From positions 310,001-374,000 of the forward strand of contig NZ_VZOT01000002.1 in assembly GCF_008801935.1 (NCBI RefSeq): a stretch of 64,000 bases of DNA, in the 5' to 3' direction. The notes below the pieces were generated by a model. The model worked only from the letters and a program-made list of their open reading frames with translations, did no database searches and was not told where the DNA came from. Below, piece by piece: positions 34,903 to 43,705 of this stretch; within the stretch, counting starts at the first letter, position 1, and each line of letters opens with the position of its first letter. Both the position numbers and the translations under genes were made by a program. The DNA is from Comamonas kerstersii. GTDB lineage: Bacteria; Pseudomonadota; Gammaproteobacteria; Burkholderiales; Burkholderiaceae_C.

Positions 34903-35889
34903 TTACAGCAGGTGCTTCACGCCGTCGCGCTCGCCTTCGAGTTCGGCCAGGGTCTTGTTGATGCACTCTTGCGAGAAGGCATCGATTTCCAGACCTTCGA
35001 CGATCTTGTATTCGCCGTTTTCGGTGATCACAGGGAAGCCGAACACGATGCCTTCGGGAATGCCGTATGCGCCAGTGGAGGGCACACCCATCGTCACCCA
35101 CTCACCATTGGAGCCCAGGGCCCAATCGCGCATGTGGTCGATGGCAGCGTTGGCAGCCGAAGCAGCCGACGACAGACCACGTGCGTTGATGATGGCTGCG
35201 CCACGCTTGCCCACGGTAGGCAGGAATACGTTGGCGTTCCATTCCTGATCATTGATGATGTCTTTCACAGACTTGCCATCAACGGTGGCGAAACGGTAGT
35301 CGGCGTACATGGACGGCGAGTGGTTGCCCCACACGGTCAGCTTCTTGATGTCGCCCACCTTGAAACCACCCTTGGTAGCCAGCTGGGAAGCAGCGCGGTT
35401 GTGGTCCAGACGCAGCATGGCGGTGAAGTTCTTGGCAGGCAGATCAGGTGCCGACTTCATGGCGATGTAGGCATTGGTGTTGGCAGGGTTACCCACCACC
35501 AACACCTTCACGTTGCGCGAGGCCACTGCGTTCAGCGCCTTGCCTTGAGCGGTAAAGATCTGTGCGTTAGCAGCCAGCAGGTCGGCACGTTCCATGCCGG
35601 GGCCACGAGGACGAGCACCAACCAGCAGCGCGTAGTCGGTGTCCTTGAAGGCTTGCATGGGGTCGGAGTGAGCTTCGATGCCAGCCAGCAGAGGGAATGC
35701 GCAGTCTTCCAGCTCCATGATCACGCCCTTGAGCGCGTTCTGAGCCTTCTCGTCAGGAATTTCGAGCAGCTGCAAAATAACGGGCTGATCCTTGCCCAAC
35801 ATTTCGCCGGATGCGATACGGAACAACAGGGCGTAACCGATTTGACCTGCGGCGCCAGTAACGGCAACACGAACGGGCTTCTTGCTCAT
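34903..35889 (-). CDS. mdh: Malate dehydrogenase (NAD-dependent)
   Basis: A 328-residue enzyme of the cytosolic-type MDH branch common in beta-proteobacteria. The N-terminal Rossmann motif is [23 protein letters not shown], followed by the substrate loop [37 protein letters not shown] and the catalytic pair in [12 protein letters not shown]. It oxidises malate to oxaloacetate. ATG 35889 begins [10 protein letters not shown]; the upstream frame is leader. It is divergent from the gntR gene, sharing a 224-bp regulatory region. Confidence 0.96.
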   Translation of the reverse strand: MSKKPVRVAVTGAAGQIGYALLFRIASGEMLGKDQPVILQLLEIPDEKAQNALKGVIMELEDCAFPLLAGIEAHSDPMQAFKDTDYALLVGARPRGPGMERADLLAANAQIFTAQGKALNAVASRNVKVLVVGNPANTNAYIAMKSAPDLPAKNFTAMLRLDHNRAASQLATKGGFKVGDIKKLTVWGNHSPSMYADYRFATVDGKSVKDIINDQEWNANVFLPTVGKRGAAIINARGLSSAASAANAAIDHMRDWALGSNGEWVTMGVPSTGAYGIPEGIVFGFPVITENGEYKIVEGLEIDAFSQECINKTLAELEGERDGVKHLL

Positions 35890-35983
35890 GGTGAAAACTC
35901 CAGATTTCGGAAATAAATAGTTGTCGGTGCACTGCTGCCCCAGCCTGTGCAACCAGCGGCCTGTGCTCCGTAAACAGGCGTAA

Positions 35984-36013
35984 AGTGTACTCTTGATTTT
36001 GCCTCTCGGTCAA
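35984..36013 (-). promoter_or_regulatory. Predicted mdh promoter
   Basis: On the minus strand TTGACC (36008-36013) and TACACT (35984-35989) are separated by 18 bp, about 95 bases before the mdh start codon. The candidate GntR operator lies just upstream. Confidence 0.55.
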
Positions 36014-36014
36014 T

Positions 36015-36042
36015 TTGTCTTATGTCTTATATAAGATATGAT
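36015..36042 (+). promoter_or_regulatory. Predicted gntR promoter with palindromic operator
   Basis: TTGTCT (36015-36020) and TATGAT (36037-36042) with a 16-bp spacer. The spacer contains the perfect 12-bp palindrome TCTTATATAAGA (36025-36036). A GntR dimer bound there would block its own promoter and sit 12 bases upstream of the mdh -35 box. The operator role is inference. Confidence 0.6.
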
Positions 36043-36113
36043 CTCACCCTGAGCCACACAACATCCACAGGCTCAGAATCGCATCCGGAGGCTTTGCTTT
36101 TTCCACACCCCCT

Positions 36114-36908
36114 ATGTCCTTATCGCAACCAACTTCTTCCGACAGTGCTTTTGGCGCTCACGCTAATTCCGCCAGTGCACTCACCCCTGCCTTCAGCCCT
36201 CTGTACCAGCAAATCAAAGGCTTGATCCTGCAAAGCCTGCAAGCTGGCGAGTGGCGCCCCGGAGAGTTGATCCCCAGCGAGATGGAACTGGCTGCACGCT
36301 TCAAGGTCAGCCAGGGAACCGTGCGCAAAGCCATTGATGAGCTGGCTGCTGAAAATCTGGTCATGCGCCGCCAGGGCAAAGGCACATTTGTTGCCACCCA
36401 CTCTGCGCAGCAGGTGCAGTACCGCTTTCTGAAATTGCACCCCGATGTCGGCGACCTGCAGGGCGAAGGCCGTGCCCAGCGCTCCATACTCGAATGCAAG
36501 CGCGTGCGCGCCCCTGCCGAAATTGCACGCCTGCTGGCCTTGCGCAGCGGCGATACCGTGGTACAGATTCGTCGCGTACTGGCCTTCAGTGACACCCCCA
36601 CCATCCTGGAAGACATCTGGCTGCCCGGCCATGCTTTCAAAGGACTGACGGCTGAGCAGATGGCCACCTGTCAGGGGCCGACCTATGCCATGTTTGAAAC
36701 GGATTTCGGCGTGCGCATGGTGCGTGCCGATGAAAAACTGCGGGCCGTCCTGCCTGACGAATCGCAGGCCCAATTACTTGATGTGACCACTCAGACTCCG
36801 TTGCTGAGCGTGGAGCGCATTGCCTATACGTACAACGATATTCCCATGGAGTTACGACGCGGTATCTATAGAACAGACACACATCACTACAGAAACGCCT
36901 TGAGCTAG
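36114..36908 (+). CDS. GntR-family (HutC-type) transcriptional regulator
   Basis: A 264-residue regulator. The N-terminal winged helix (about 28-95) shows PLYQQIKGLILQSLQAGEWRPGELIPSEMELAARFKVSQGTVRKAIDELAAENLV and RRQGKGTFV, the GntR signature. The C-terminal UTRA ligand domain (about 105-255) shows SGDTVVQIRRVLAF and PLLSVERIAYTYNDIPMELRRGIYRTD. UTRA domains bind small metabolites. Placed between mdh and sdhC, it is a likely controller of TCA-cycle genes with a metabolite such as a dicarboxylate or citrate as signal; the signal is inference. Confidence 0.9.
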   Translation: MSLSQPTSSDSAFGAHANSASALTPAFSPLYQQIKGLILQSLQAGEWRPGELIPSEMELAARFKVSQGTVRKAIDELAAENLVMRRQGKGTFVATHSAQQVQYRFLKLHPDVGDLQGEGRAQRSILECKRVRAPAEIARLLALRSGDTVVQIRRVLAFSDTPTILEDIWLPGHAFKGLTAEQMATCQGPTYAMFETDFGVRMVRADEKLRAVLPDESQAQLLDVTTQTPLLSVERIAYTYNDIPMELRRGIYRTDTHHYRNALS

Positions 36909-37040
36909 GCCTGCACCAGCTCAAGCCACAGGGAAAGTTTCGTACGCCAAGTAGCCCCAGCAGGGCTGCATGCAATAGAATTTTGGTTCTTTTGCTCCGT
37001 GCGATTACAACGCAGTTACATCCAAGAAAGCACCCCCGCT

Positions 37041-37475
37041 ATGACAGAGCTTGAAAAAAAGAAGCGGCCTGAGTTCCGCAACATCAATGTATTAGAAGGT
37101 CTTCCACACCGCCTGCCCGTAGGCGGCTATGTGTCGATTCTTCACCGTATCAGCGGCATGCTGATGTTTGCCCTGCTGCCGTTTGTGATCTGGATGCTGG
37201 ACACATCGCTGTCCTCCGAGGTCTCGTTCACGCAGTTCAAGGCCGTATTCAACGAAGGCTGCGGCTTCGTGCCCGGCTGGTTCATCAAGCTCGTCACGCT
37301 GGCCATCATCTGGTCCTACCTGCACCACCTGTGCGCTGGTATCCGCCACCTGCTCATGGACACCAACCACGACCTGGTCAGCAAGTCCTATGCACGTTCT
37401 TCCGCCATCACCGTATTCATCATCAGCATTGGCCTGACGGTGGTTCTGGGCGCCAAGCTGTTTGGCCTGTACTAA
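37041..37475 (+). CDS. sdhC: Succinate dehydrogenase cytochrome b556 subunit
   Basis: A 144-residue membrane anchor with three helices. NVLEGLPHRLPVGGYVSILHRISGMLMF has the conserved HRxSG motif contacting quinone and haem, and SYLHHLCAGIRHLLMD has the haem-ligand histidine. ATG 37041 is chosen because it precedes the conserved KKRPEFRN segment. First gene of sdhCDAB-sdhE. Confidence 0.94.
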   Translation: MTELEKKKRPEFRNINVLEGLPHRLPVGGYVSILHRISGMLMFALLPFVIWMLDTSLSSEVSFTQFKAVFNEGCGFVPGWFIKLVTLAIIWSYLHHLCAGIRHLLMDTNHDLVSKSYARSSAITVFIISIGLTVVLGAKLFGLY

Positions 37476-37493
37476 GAAAAAGAGGGATCCATC

Positions 37494-37859
37494 ATGTCTG
37501 TGAATTACGGCTCCAAACGCATCGTCGTCGGCGGTCACTACGGCCTGCGCGACTGGCTGGTACAGCGCATTACCGCTGTGCTGATGGTGATCTTCACCAT
37601 CGTGGTTCTGGCGCAGCTGATCTTCGCCAAGGGCGAAATCGGCTACGAACTGTGGGCTGGCATCTTTGCCGCTCAGTGGATGAAGTTTGTCACCTTTGGC
37701 GTGATCGTTGCCCTGGCTTGGCACGTCTGGGTGGGTGTTCGTAACGTCTGGATGGACTATGTGAAGTCCGTGGGCCTTCGCCTGACTTTGCACGTTGCGA
37801 CCCTGATTTGGCTGGTTGGCTGCGCAGGCTGGGCTTTCCAAGTTCTGTGGCGTCTGTAA
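37494..37859 (+). CDS. sdhD: Succinate dehydrogenase membrane anchor subunit
   Basis: A 121-residue three-helix anchor. GLRDWLVQRITAVLM and AWHVWVGVRNVWMDYVK contain the conserved Arg, the His that ligates haem b, and the Asp-Tyr pair lining the quinone site. It lies 18 bases after sdhC. Confidence 0.94.
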   Translation: MSVNYGSKRIVVGGHYGLRDWLVQRITAVLMVIFTIVVLAQLIFAKGEIGYELWAGIFAAQWMKFVTFGVIVALAWHVWVGVRNVWMDYVKSVGLRLTLHVATLIWLVGCAGWAFQVLWRL

Positions 37860-37895
37860 TTGGCGCAAGACCGCTTCCACGATTGAAAGTTAAGA

Positions 37896-39701
37896 ATGAG
37901 CTACACAAAAGCAAACATCACCAAGCGCAAGTTTGACGTTGTCATCGTCGGCGCTGGCGGCTCCGGTCTGCGTGCCGCACTGGAACTTTCCCGCGCTGGT
38001 CTGAGCGTGGCTTCGCTGTCCAAGGTGTTCCCCACACGTTCGCACACTGTGGCTGCACAGGGTGGCGTGTCCGCATCGCTGGGCAACATGAACGAAGACA
38101 ACTGGCACTACCACTTCTACGACACCATCAAGGGTTCGGACTGGCTGGGCGACCAGGATGCCATCGAGTTCATGTGCCGCGAAGCACCCAACGTGGTGAT
38201 CGAGCTGGAACACTTCGGCATGCCGTTCGACCGCAACCCCGACGGCACCATCTACCAGCGTCCCTTCGGCGGCCACACTGCCAACTACGGTGAAAAGCCT
38301 GTGCAGCGCGCCTGCGCTGCTGCTGACCGTACTGGCCACGCCATGCTGCACACCCTGTACCAGCAGAACGTCAAGTCCAAGACCAACTTCTTCGTGGAGT
38401 GGATGGCGCTGGACCTGATCCGCAACACCCAGGGTGACGTAGTGGGCGTGACTGCACTGGAGCTGGAAACCGGTGACCTGTACGAACTGCACGCCAAGGC
38501 TGTGCTGCTGGCTACCGGCGGTGCAGGCCGTATCTTCCAGGCATCGACCAATGCCTTCATCAACACCGGTGACGGCCTGGGCATGGCAGCGCGTGCTGGC
38601 ATTCCTCTGCAGGACATGGAGTTCTGGCAGTTCCACCCCACCGGCGTGGCTGGTGCTGGCGTGCTGCTGACCGAAGGCTGCCGCGGCGAAGGCGCAATTT
38701 TGCTCAACAGCGAAGGCGAGCGCTTCATGGAGCGCTACGCTCCTACCCTGAAGGACCTGGCACCCCGTGACTTCGTGTCGCGCTCCATGGACCAGGAAAT
38801 CAAGGAAGGTCGTGGCTGCGGTCCTAACAAGGACTACATCCTGATGAAGCTGGACCACCTGGGTGCCGAAACCATCCGCAAGCGTCTGCCTTCCGTGGAA
38901 GAAATCGGCCACAACTTCGCCAACGTGGACATCACCAAGGAGCCCATCCCTGTGGTGCCTACCATCCACTACATGATGGGTGGTATCCCCACCAACATCC
39001 ATGGTCAAGTGGTGACTTGGAACGGCACACAGAACACCACCGTCAACGGTCTGTACGCCGTGGGCGAGTGCTCCTGCGTGTCCGTGCACGGCGCCAACCG
39101 CCTGGGCACCAACTCCCTGCTGGACCTGCTGGTGTTCGGCAAGTCTGCTGGCAAGCACATTGTGGAATTCGTCAAAGGCTTTGGCGACCACCACCAGGTG
39201 CCAGCCGATGCATCCGATCGCACGCTGGAGCGCCTCAACGCACTGGACAATTCCAAGGAAGGCATCTACGCCCAGGACGTGGCCAACGAAATCCGTCAGT
39301 CCATGCAGCAGCACGCTGGCGTCTTCCGTACCCAGAAGGGCATGGACGAAGGTGTGGTCAAGATCAACGCCATCCGCGAAAAGGTCGGCGCTGTGGGCCT
39401 GAAGGACAAGTCCAAGGTCTGGAACACCGCCCGTATGGAAGCCCTGGAAGTGGACAACCTGATCGAAGTTGCTCAGGCCACCATGACCTCCGCTGCCGCT
39501 CGCCACGAATGCCGCGGTGCACACACCGTGTACGACTACGAGCATCCTGCTGACCACGCGGAATTCCCGCTGGGCCGCAACGACAAGGAATGGCTGAAGC
39601 ACACCCTGTGGGACAGCGCATCCAACAGCCTGACCTACAAGCCTGTGAACCTCAAGCCCCTGACCGTGGAATCCGTGCCACCCAAGGTCCGTACGTTCTA
39701 A
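37896..39701 (+). CDS. sdhA: Succinate dehydrogenase flavoprotein subunit
   Basis: A 601-residue flavoprotein. FAD-binding VVIVGAGGSGLRAALELS is at the N-terminus and RSHTVAAQGGVSASLGN contains the His that covalently binds FAD. Also present: HPTGVAGAGVLLTEGCRGEGA (substrate site) and the capping-domain VHGANRLGTNSLLDLLVFG. It oxidises succinate to fumarate in the inner membrane complex II. It is followed 30 bases later by sdhB. Confidence 0.97.
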   Translation: MSYTKANITKRKFDVVIVGAGGSGLRAALELSRAGLSVASLSKVFPTRSHTVAAQGGVSASLGNMNEDNWHYHFYDTIKGSDWLGDQDAIEFMCREAPNVVIELEHFGMPFDRNPDGTIYQRPFGGHTANYGEKPVQRACAAADRTGHAMLHTLYQQNVKSKTNFFVEWMALDLIRNTQGDVVGVTALELETGDLYELHAKAVLLATGGAGRIFQASTNAFINTGDGLGMAARAGIPLQDMEFWQFHPTGVAGAGVLLTEGCRGEGAILLNSEGERFMERYAPTLKDLAPRDFVSRSMDQEIKEGRGCGPNKDYILMKLDHLGAETIRKRLPSVEEIGHNFANVDITKEPIPVVPTIHYMMGGIPTNIHGQVVTWNGTQNTTVNGLYAVGECSCVSVHGANRLGTNSLLDLLVFGKSAGKHIVEFVKGFGDHHQVPADASDRTLERLNALDNSKEGIYAQDVANEIRQSMQQHAGVFRTQKGMDEGVVKINAIREKVGAVGLKDKSKVWNTARMEALEVDNLIEVAQATMTSAAARHECRGAHTVYDYEHPADHAEFPLGRNDKEWLKHTLWDSASNSLTYKPVNLKPLTVESVPPKVRTF

Positions 39702-39731
39702 TCCAGCAGTAGCCCACGAGAGAACATCAAA

Positions 39732-40436
39732 ATGAAGCGTACTTTTAAGATTTACCGCTACGACCCCGATAAGGACGCCAAGCCTTACATGCAGACTGTG
39801 GAGGTCGAACTCGACGGCCACGAGCGCATGCTGCTGGATGCCCTGGTCAAGCTCAAGGCCCAGGACCCCTCGATCTCCTTCCGTCGCTCCTGCCGCGAAG
39901 GTGTGTGTGGTTCTGACGCCATGAACATCAATGGCAAGAACGGTCTGGCCTGCCTGACGAACATGAACACCCTCAAGGGCGACATCGTTCTCAAGCCCCT
40001 GCCCGGTCTGCCAGTGATCCGCGACCTGATCGTGGACATGACCCAGTTCTTCAAGCAGTACCACTCGATCAAGCCTTACCTGCAAAGCGACATCTACGCA
40101 ACGCCCAGCAAGGAGCGTCTGCAGTCGCCCGAAGAGCGTGAAGAGCTCAACGGCCTGTACGAGTGCATTCTGTGCGCCAGCTGCTCGACCAGCTGCCCCT
40201 CGTTCTGGTGGAACCCCGACAAGTTCGTGGGCCCCGCTGGCCTGCTGCAGGCATACCGCTTCATCGCGGACAGCCGCGACACAGCGACCGGCGAGCGTCT
40301 GGACAACCTGCAGGACCCTTACCGCCTGTTCCGTTGCCACACCATCATGAACTGTGTGGACGTGTGTCCCAAGCACCTGAACCCCACCAAGGCCATCGGC
40401 AAGATCAAGGAATTGATGGTGCGCCGCGCCGTCTAA
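39732..40436 (+). CDS. sdhB: Succinate dehydrogenase iron-sulfur subunit
   Basis: A 234-residue protein with all three cluster motifs: 2Fe-2S at SCREGVCGSDAM..CLTN, 4Fe-4S at CILCASCSTSCP and 3Fe-4S at CHTIMNCVDVCPKHLNP. It carries electrons from FAD to the SdhC/D quinone site. Only 3 bases separate it from sdhE. Confidence 0.97.
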   Translation: MKRTFKIYRYDPDKDAKPYMQTVEVELDGHERMLLDALVKLKAQDPSISFRRSCREGVCGSDAMNINGKNGLACLTNMNTLKGDIVLKPLPGLPVIRDLIVDMTQFFKQYHSIKPYLQSDIYATPSKERLQSPEEREELNGLYECILCASCSTSCPSFWWNPDKFVGPAGLLQAYRFIADSRDTATGERLDNLQDPYRLFRCHTIMNCVDVCPKHLNPTKAIGKIKELMVRRAV

Positions 40437-40439
40437 GCC

Positions 40440-40715
40440 ATGAACGAGCTGGACACGCCTATCGAAGAACGGGAACGCGACTTGCTACGGTGGCGCAGCC
40501 GCCGTGGCCTGGTCGAAAACGACCTGTTCATCGAACAGTTCTTTGCCACCTATGGCAACCAATTGACGCGGAGACACGCAATTGGTCTGTCTGCCTTGAT
40601 GGACTTGGCAGACAACGATCTGATGGACCTTTTCCTGCGCCGCAAGGAGCCGGAAGGAGCATTGGACACCCCCGAAGTTAGAGAAGTGCTACAAATGGTG
40701 CGCAAGCCCATTTGA
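40440..40715 (+). CDS. sdhE: FAD assembly factor SdhE
   Basis: A 91-residue all-helical protein. WRSRRGLVENDLFIEQFFATYG contains the RGxxE motif that contacts SdhA during covalent flavinylation. Its place right behind sdhB is typical of beta-proteobacteria. Confidence 0.93.
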   Translation: MNELDTPIEERERDLLRWRSRRGLVENDLFIEQFFATYGNQLTRRHAIGLSALMDLADNDLMDLFLRRKEPEGALDTPEVREVLQMVRKPI

Positions 40716-40871
40716 CCCTGCACACCGTCAGAGTGGCTGACCCTGCGCGGCAAAACTCAGGTTTGCCATCGAGGCAAGGCTTTACAGCCCATACCTCATG
40801 CAGGTGTCAGCAACTTTAAATACAAGGCTCACCAGACAGGCTGGTGTGCCAATCAGAGAAGGAAGTTGGAA

Positions 40872-42182
40872 ATGAAACTCGCTGACAACAAAGCAACCCT
40901 GTCATTCAGCAACGGAGCTCCTAGCGTTGAGCTGCCTGTGTACCAAGGCACTGTCGGTCCAGACGTGATCGATATCCGCAAGCTGTACGGCCAATCGGGC
41001 ATGTTTACTTATGACCCCGGCTTCCTCTCCACAGCCTCCTGCCAGTCCGCCATCACCTACATCGACGGCGACAAGGGTGAGCTGCTGTACCGTGGTTATC
41101 CCATCGAACAACTGGCCAAGAACTGCAACTTCCTGGAAACCTGCTACCTGCTGCTGTACGGTGAACTGCCTAACGCAACGCAGAAGGCGGAATTCGAAGA
41201 GCGCGTGACCAAGCACACCATGGTCAACGAGCAGATGCAGTTCTTCCTGCGTGGCTTCCGCCGCGATGCACACCCCATGGCTGTGCTGACCGGTCTGGTG
41301 GGCGGCATGTCTGCTTTCTACCATGACAGCACCGACATCCATAACCCAGAGCACCGCGAAATCGCTGCGATCCGCCTGATCGCCAAGATGCCTACGCTGG
41401 TTGCCATGGCATACAAGTACGGTGTGGGCCAGCCCTACATGTACCCCAAGAACGATCTGTCGTATGCAGGCAACTTCATGCGCATGATGTTCGGCAATCC
41501 TTGCGAAGAGTACCAGGTGAACCCTGTGGTCGAGCGCGCGCTGGACCGCATCTTCATCCTGCACGCTGACCACGAGCAAAACGCTTCGACTTCCACCGTG
41601 CGTCTGTGCGGTTCGTCGGGCACCAACCCCTTCGCTGCCATCTCTGCTGGCGTAGCCTGCCTGTGGGGCCCTGCCCACGGTGGCGCCAACGAAGCCTGCC
41701 TGAACATGCTGGAGCAAATCCAGGCCAACGGCGGCATCGAGAAGGTGGGCGAGTTCATGGAACAGGTCAAGGACAAGTCCTCCGGCGTGAAGCTGATGGG
41801 CTTTGGCCACCGCGTCTACAAGAACTACGACCCACGCGCCAAGCTGATGCAGGAAACCTGCAACGAAATCCTGTCCGAACTGGGTCTGGAAAACGATCCG
41901 CTGTTCGCACTGGCCAAGAAGCTGGAAAAGATTGCACTGGAAGACGACTACTTCGTGCAGCGCAAGCTCTACCCCAACGTGGACTTCTACTCCGGCATCG
42001 TGCAGCGCGCCATCGGCATTCCAGTGAACCTGTTCACCGGCATCTTCGCTCTGGCACGTACCGTGGGCTGGATCGCTCAGCTGAACGAACAAATGGCAGA
42101 CCCCGAGTACAAGATCGGCCGTCCTCGCCAGCTGTTCACCGGCGCTGCTTCCCGCGACGTCAAGCCTATCGACCAGCGTTAA
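40872..42182 (+). CDS. gltA: Citrate synthase
   Basis: A 436-residue type II citrate synthase. It shows [38 protein letters not shown] with a catalytic His, [12 protein letters not shown] (second catalytic His), [16 protein letters not shown], and the C-terminal RPRQLFTG. Asp in the VDFYSGI segment completes the active site. ATG 40872 has AAGGAAG upstream; a TTG two codons earlier is less likely. It starts a separate transcript after sdhE, with a hairpin (CACCAG/CTGGTG, 40830-40846) in the leader. Confidence 0.96.
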   Translation: MKLADNKATLSFSNGAPSVELPVYQGTVGPDVIDIRKLYGQSGMFTYDPGFLSTASCQSAITYIDGDKGELLYRGYPIEQLAKNCNFLETCYLLLYGELPNATQKAEFEERVTKHTMVNEQMQFFLRGFRRDAHPMAVLTGLVGGMSAFYHDSTDIHNPEHREIAAIRLIAKMPTLVAMAYKYGVGQPYMYPKNDLSYAGNFMRMMFGNPCEEYQVNPVVERALDRIFILHADHEQNASTSTVRLCGSSGTNPFAAISAGVACLWGPAHGGANEACLNMLEQIQANGGIEKVGEFMEQVKDKSSGVKLMGFGHRVYKNYDPRAKLMQETCNEILSELGLENDPLFALAKKLEKIALEDDYFVQRKLYPNVDFYSGIVQRAIGIPVNLFTGIFALARTVGWIAQLNEQMADPEYKIGRPRQLFTGAASRDVKPIDQR

Positions 42183-42223
42183 TCGCCTGGCGCTGCCCTC
42201 CTCGGGCAGCGGCCTGCACCACA

Positions 42224-42262
42224 CAAAGCCCGTATGCTGCAAAGCCTGCGGGCTTTGTTTTT
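42224..42262 (+). terminator. Rho-independent terminator after gltA
   Basis: 9-bp stem CAAAGCCCG/CGGGCTTTG with a 16-base loop and T5 after G. A GC-rich hairpin (42192-42210) precedes it. Confidence 0.8.
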
Positions 42263-42343
42263 GATAGCTGCTAGCGCTTGATACACAAAGAATTCAAAGT
42301 GTTTTATATCTGAATTGCTTATAAATTCAGCGCTAACAGCTAC
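42263..42343. repeat. Palindromic intergenic repeat, copy 4
   Basis: Left arm GATAGCTGCTAGCGCTTGAT, right arm AGCGCTAACAGCTAC; the inner part is AT-rich (AATTCAAAGT..TTGAATT-like). It directly abuts the gltA terminator. The rest of the 315-bp gap to map (42344-42497) shows no gene. Confidence 0.75.
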
Positions 42344-42497
42344 TTTTAAAAGAGCAGACTTGCTTTACCACTGCCTGTGGCAAATCCGCATTGGGCGCAT
42401 CAGTTGCTGCAACTTCGCATACAGCGCCTTGAGCAACACGCTACAGTGTGAGCAGTTTTTCATGTATCCATGCAGCCCCGGTGCTGCTACTTTGCCC

Positions 42498-43304
42498 ATG
42501 CCCAAACGCCCTCCCCGCCGTCTTCCTCCCATCCATGATGCAGCAGGCATTGCCAAGTCTCGCGAAGCGGGCATGCTGGCTGCGCGCGTGCTGGAAATGC
42601 TCACGCCCCATGTGAAGCCCGGCGTCAGCACCGAGCACCTGGACCAGCTATGCCATGACTTCATCGTCAACGAGCTGCAGTGCATTCCCGCCAACATCGG
42701 CTACTACGGCTACCCCAAGACCGTATGCACCTCGGTGAACCATGTGGTCTGCCACGGCATCCCCACCCCCAAGGAAATCCTCAAGGACGGCGACATCGTC
42801 AATGTGGACGTCGCCCTGATCAAGGACGGCTGGTTTGGTGATACCTCGCGCATGTACACCGTGGGCCATGTCTCTGCCAAGGCCCAGAAGCTCATCGACA
42901 CCACCTATGAAGCCATGGTGGCTGGCATCCGCGCCGTCAAGCCCGGTGCCACCTTGGGCGATATCGGCTACGCCATCCAGACCGTGGCGCACCGCGACGG
43001 TTTTTCCATCGTGCGTGACTACTGCGGCCACGGCATCGGTCAGGTCTACCACGACGAGCCCCAGGTGCTGCACTACGGCCACCCCGGTCAGGGCATGGCC
43101 CTGCAGGAAGGCATGATCTTCACCATCGAGCCCATGCTCAACGCAGGCAAGCACGACACCAAGGAGTTGAGCGATGGCTGGACGGTGATTACCAAGGACA
43201 AGTCGCTGTCCGCGCAGTGGGAGCACATGGTGCTGGTCACCGCCACCAGCTATGAAGTACTGACACCCTGGCCCGAAGGCACAGGCAAGTACGCCAAGCC
43301 CTGA
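42498..43304 (+). CDS. map: Methionine aminopeptidase type I
   Basis: A 268-residue enzyme. The five metal ligands are visible: Asp in NVDVALIKDG, Asp in GDTSRMYTVG, His in CGHGIGQVYHDEPQVLHYG, Glu in FTIEPMLN and Glu in AQWEHMVLVT. It removes the initiator methionine from nascent proteins. The start is chosen at MPKRPPRRLPP (42498) because it precedes family homology; no strong ribosome-binding site is seen and an alternative ATG is at 42462. Confidence 0.93.
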   Translation: MPKRPPRRLPPIHDAAGIAKSREAGMLAARVLEMLTPHVKPGVSTEHLDQLCHDFIVNELQCIPANIGYYGYPKTVCTSVNHVVCHGIPTPKEILKDGDIVNVDVALIKDGWFGDTSRMYTVGHVSAKAQKLIDTTYEAMVAGIRAVKPGATLGDIGYAIQTVAHRDGFSIVRDYCGHGIGQVYHDEPQVLHYGHPGQGMALQEGMIFTIEPMLNAGKHDTKELSDGWTVITKDKSLSAQWEHMVLVTATSYEVLTPWPEGTGKYAKP

Positions 43305-43330
43305 GCACCCCACAGCCACGCATTCCACCC

Positions 43331-43666
43331 ATGAGCCAGAGCTATCTCTACCTGGGCATTGCCATTGCCGCTGAAGTGGTGGCAACGTCTTTCCTCAAGA
43401 GTGCGGAAGGCTTTACGCGCCTGTGGCCCAGCCTCATTGTTGCAGCAGGCTATGCAATTGCCTTTGTCTGCCTGTCGCTGGCCCTGCGCACTATCCCGAC
43501 CGGTGTGGCCTATGCCATATGGTCGGGCGCTGGTGTGGTGCTGGTGTCGGCCATTGCGTGGATCTTCATGGGCCAGAAGCTGGATGCCCCGGCACTGATT
43601 GGTATGGCACTGATTCTGGCCGGGGTCCTGGTCATCAACCTGTTTTCCAGGACTGCGGGGCATTAA
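43331..43666 (+). CDS. Small multidrug resistance (SMR) efflux protein
   Basis: A 111-residue four-helix protein of the EmrE/QacE type. The essential glutamate is visible in IAAEVVATSFLKSAEGF (Glu about residue 15), with GVAYAIWSGAG and the WIFMGQKLDAPALIGMALILAGVLVINL ending. It exchanges protons for cationic compounds at the inner membrane. It differs from the protein at 910-1281, which lacks this glutamate. Confidence 0.9.
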   Translation: MSQSYLYLGIAIAAEVVATSFLKSAEGFTRLWPSLIVAAGYAIAFVCLSLALRTIPTGVAYAIWSGAGVVLVSAIAWIFMGQKLDAPALIGMALILAGVLVINLFSRTAGH

Positions 43667-43705
43667 TTCCCCACATCACGCGGCACGTCCTCTGCGCAGC
43701 GCGCA

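Noticed and set aside
37890-40376. 828-codon open frame on the minus strand across sdhA and sdhB
   Set aside because: Antisense shadow of well-supported sdhA/sdhB; no motifs and no ribosome-binding site of note.
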